Assembly (NCBI GenBank): GCA_016208525.1
Contig: JACQYJ010000188.1
Span: forward strand, 1-7,252
Length of the DNA stretch: 7,252 nucleotides
Direction: 5' to 3'
Origin: Deltaproteobacteria bacterium
Lineage (GTDB): Bacteria; Desulfobacterota; JAENJC01
Positions 6,528 through 7,252 of this stretch are shown in pieces. The notes below the pieces were generated by a model. It was not told the origin of the DNA and searched no databases. It saw nothing but the letters and a program-made list of their open reading frames with translations. The position numbers and the translations under genes were made by a program. The first letter of the stretch is position 1, and each line of letters begins with the position of its first letter.

Positions 6528-6581
6528 TCAGGGGTTAGTAATAATTCAACCGACCACCGGCTTCTGGCCGCCGACCACTGA
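6512..6581. repeat. 14-bp tandem repeat and inverted copy between glnE and pilT
   Basis: GGTCAGGGGTCAGT (6512-6525) is followed directly by GATCAGGGGTTAGT (6526-6539), matching at 12 of 14 positions. The first unit encodes the last residues of GlnE. After a short spacer, CCGACCAC occurs twice (6550-6557 and 6571-6578). The stretch CGACCACTGA (6572-6581) is an inverted relative of TCAGTGATCA (6521-6530), 8 of 10 matching. The 71-bp gap therefore consists largely of one repeat type in both orientations. I see no T-tract that would make it an intrinsic terminator, so read-through into pilT is possible. Confidence 0.6.
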
Positions 6582-6587
6582 ATCATT

Positions 6588-6592
6588 GGAGG
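6588..6592 (+). promoter_or_regulatory. pilT ribosome binding site
   Basis: GGAGG lies six bases before the ATG at 6599, an ideal Shine-Dalgarno spacing that fixes the pilT start. It is the strongest ribosome binding site on the plus strand here, in contrast to glnE, which has none recognisable. Confidence 0.8.
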
Positions 6593-6598
6593 TTTAAC

Positions 6599-7252
6599 AT
6601 GGAACTAAACGATATTCTGGCTGTTGCTGTCAAGGGAAGGGCATCGGATACACATCTGAAGGTCGGTCTTCCTCCAGTCTTTCGGGTAGACGGCTCGCTC
6701 ATACCAATGAAGGATGCCCCACGCCTTGCGCCGGAAGACATCTCCAAAATGTCTGATGGGATCATGAGTCCTGTTCAGAAAGAGAAGTTCAAGCATACAA
6801 ATGAGATAGATCTTGCCTATGGCGTCCCCGGACTTGGAAGGTTCAGGGTAAATATATTCCAGCAAAGGGGTACCACAGGAATGGTCCTCAGGGTTATCCC
6901 TATGAAGATCCTTGGAATAAAAGAACTGAACCTTCCACCGGTATTGGAGAAGCTGGCCGATGAACACAGGGGGCTCATCCTTGTCACTGGGACTACCGGA
7001 AGCGGGAAGTCAACTACCCTGGCCGCTATGTTAGATCAGATCAATTCAACCAAGACCCATCATATAATGACTATTGAGGACCCAATTGAATTCCTTCACA
7101 GGGACAAGAAAAGCGTAGTAAACCAGAGAGAGGTAGGGTTTGACACCGCTTCATTTGCCAGCGCCCTTAAGGCTGCTTTGAGACAGGATCCGGACATCAT
7201 TCTTGTAGGTGAGATGAGGGACATGGAAACAATTGAGACAGCCATAACAGCC
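6599..7252 (+). CDS. pilT: Type IV pilus retraction ATPase PilT, 3' end beyond window
   Basis: PilT is the hexameric cytoplasmic ATPase that depolymerises type IV pili, driving twitching motility and pilus-dependent DNA or phage uptake. The 218 visible residues include the N-terminal PAS-like domain with ASDTHLKVGLPPVFRVDG (15-32) and the GLGRFRVNIFQQRG segment (78-91). The ATPase core shows Walker A GTTGSGKST (131-139), the Asp box TIEDPIEF (158-165), VNQREVGFDT (174-183) and Walker B DPDIILVGEMRD (197-208) with catalytic Glu205. The His box and the C-terminal AIRNLRE-type motif expected of PilT (about 350 residues in full) lie off the right edge, so the close paralogue PilU is not formally excluded, but the VNQREVG and GEMRDMETI wording favours PilT. 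It follows glnE by 71 bp, mostly repeat sequence. The usual second residue after ASD is hydrophobic (ASDLH or ASDIH); here it is Thr. Confidence 0.94.
   Translation, partial: MELNDILAVAVKGRASDTHLKVGLPPVFRVDGSLIPMKDAPRLAPEDISKMSDGIMSPVQKEKFKHTNEIDLAYGVPGLGRFRVNIFQQRGTTGMVLRVIPMKILGIKELNLPPVLEKLADEHRGLILVTGTTGSGKSTTLAAMLDQINSTKTHHIMTIEDPIEFLHRDKKSVVNQREVGFDTASFASALKAALRQDPDIILVGEMRDMETIETAITA

Overview
The window carries six genes in two divergent blocks. The minus-strand block runs ppx/gppA -> guaB -> pyrE, with pyrE cut by the left edge. The plus-strand block runs glnE -> pilT, with pilT cut by the right edge. All are housekeeping or core-accessory bacterial genes. I see no RNA gene, CRISPR array, complete insertion sequence, prophage gene or defence system. 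GlnE and PilT together point to a Gram-negative-type bacterium. Frequent AGG (Arg) and ATA (Ile) codons and several intergenic repeats resemble environmental lineages such as Nitrospirota or the former Deltaproteobacteria. That placement is an impression and was not tested.

Left part (1-1042): the first 155 residues of orotate phosphoribosyltransferase, then a 577-bp gene-free stretch. That stretch holds three different repeat or inverted-repeat structures. One is a pair of oppositely oriented hairpins with nearly identical 11-base loops and stems that differ by compensating changes, like REP elements. Middle (1043-3564): complete IMP dehydrogenase (485 aa) with its own likely promoter, and upstream of it an Ppx/GppA-family phosphatase (327 aa). 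Together with pyrE these deal with nucleotide supply and possibly polyphosphate or pppGpp turnover. An 85-bp divergent region (3565-3649) separates the two blocks.

Right part (3650-7252): glnE, the bifunctional adenylyltransferase/deadenylylase of glutamine synthetase, is split over two reading frames. A fragment of about 120 codons from 3650 is followed by an 834-codon open frame from 4023. Both catalytic halves look intact, but the segment around the frame change is shorter than in Escherichia coli GlnE. The equivalent segment of the second half is shortened too, without loss of frame. A 14-bp tandem repeat supplies the last codons and stop of glnE. It is followed by pilT, the type IV pilus retraction ATPase, with a strong ribosome binding site.

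I found no convincing new multi-gene system. The observations most worth checking are the broken glnE with its paired shortenings and the structured repeats between guaB and pyrE.
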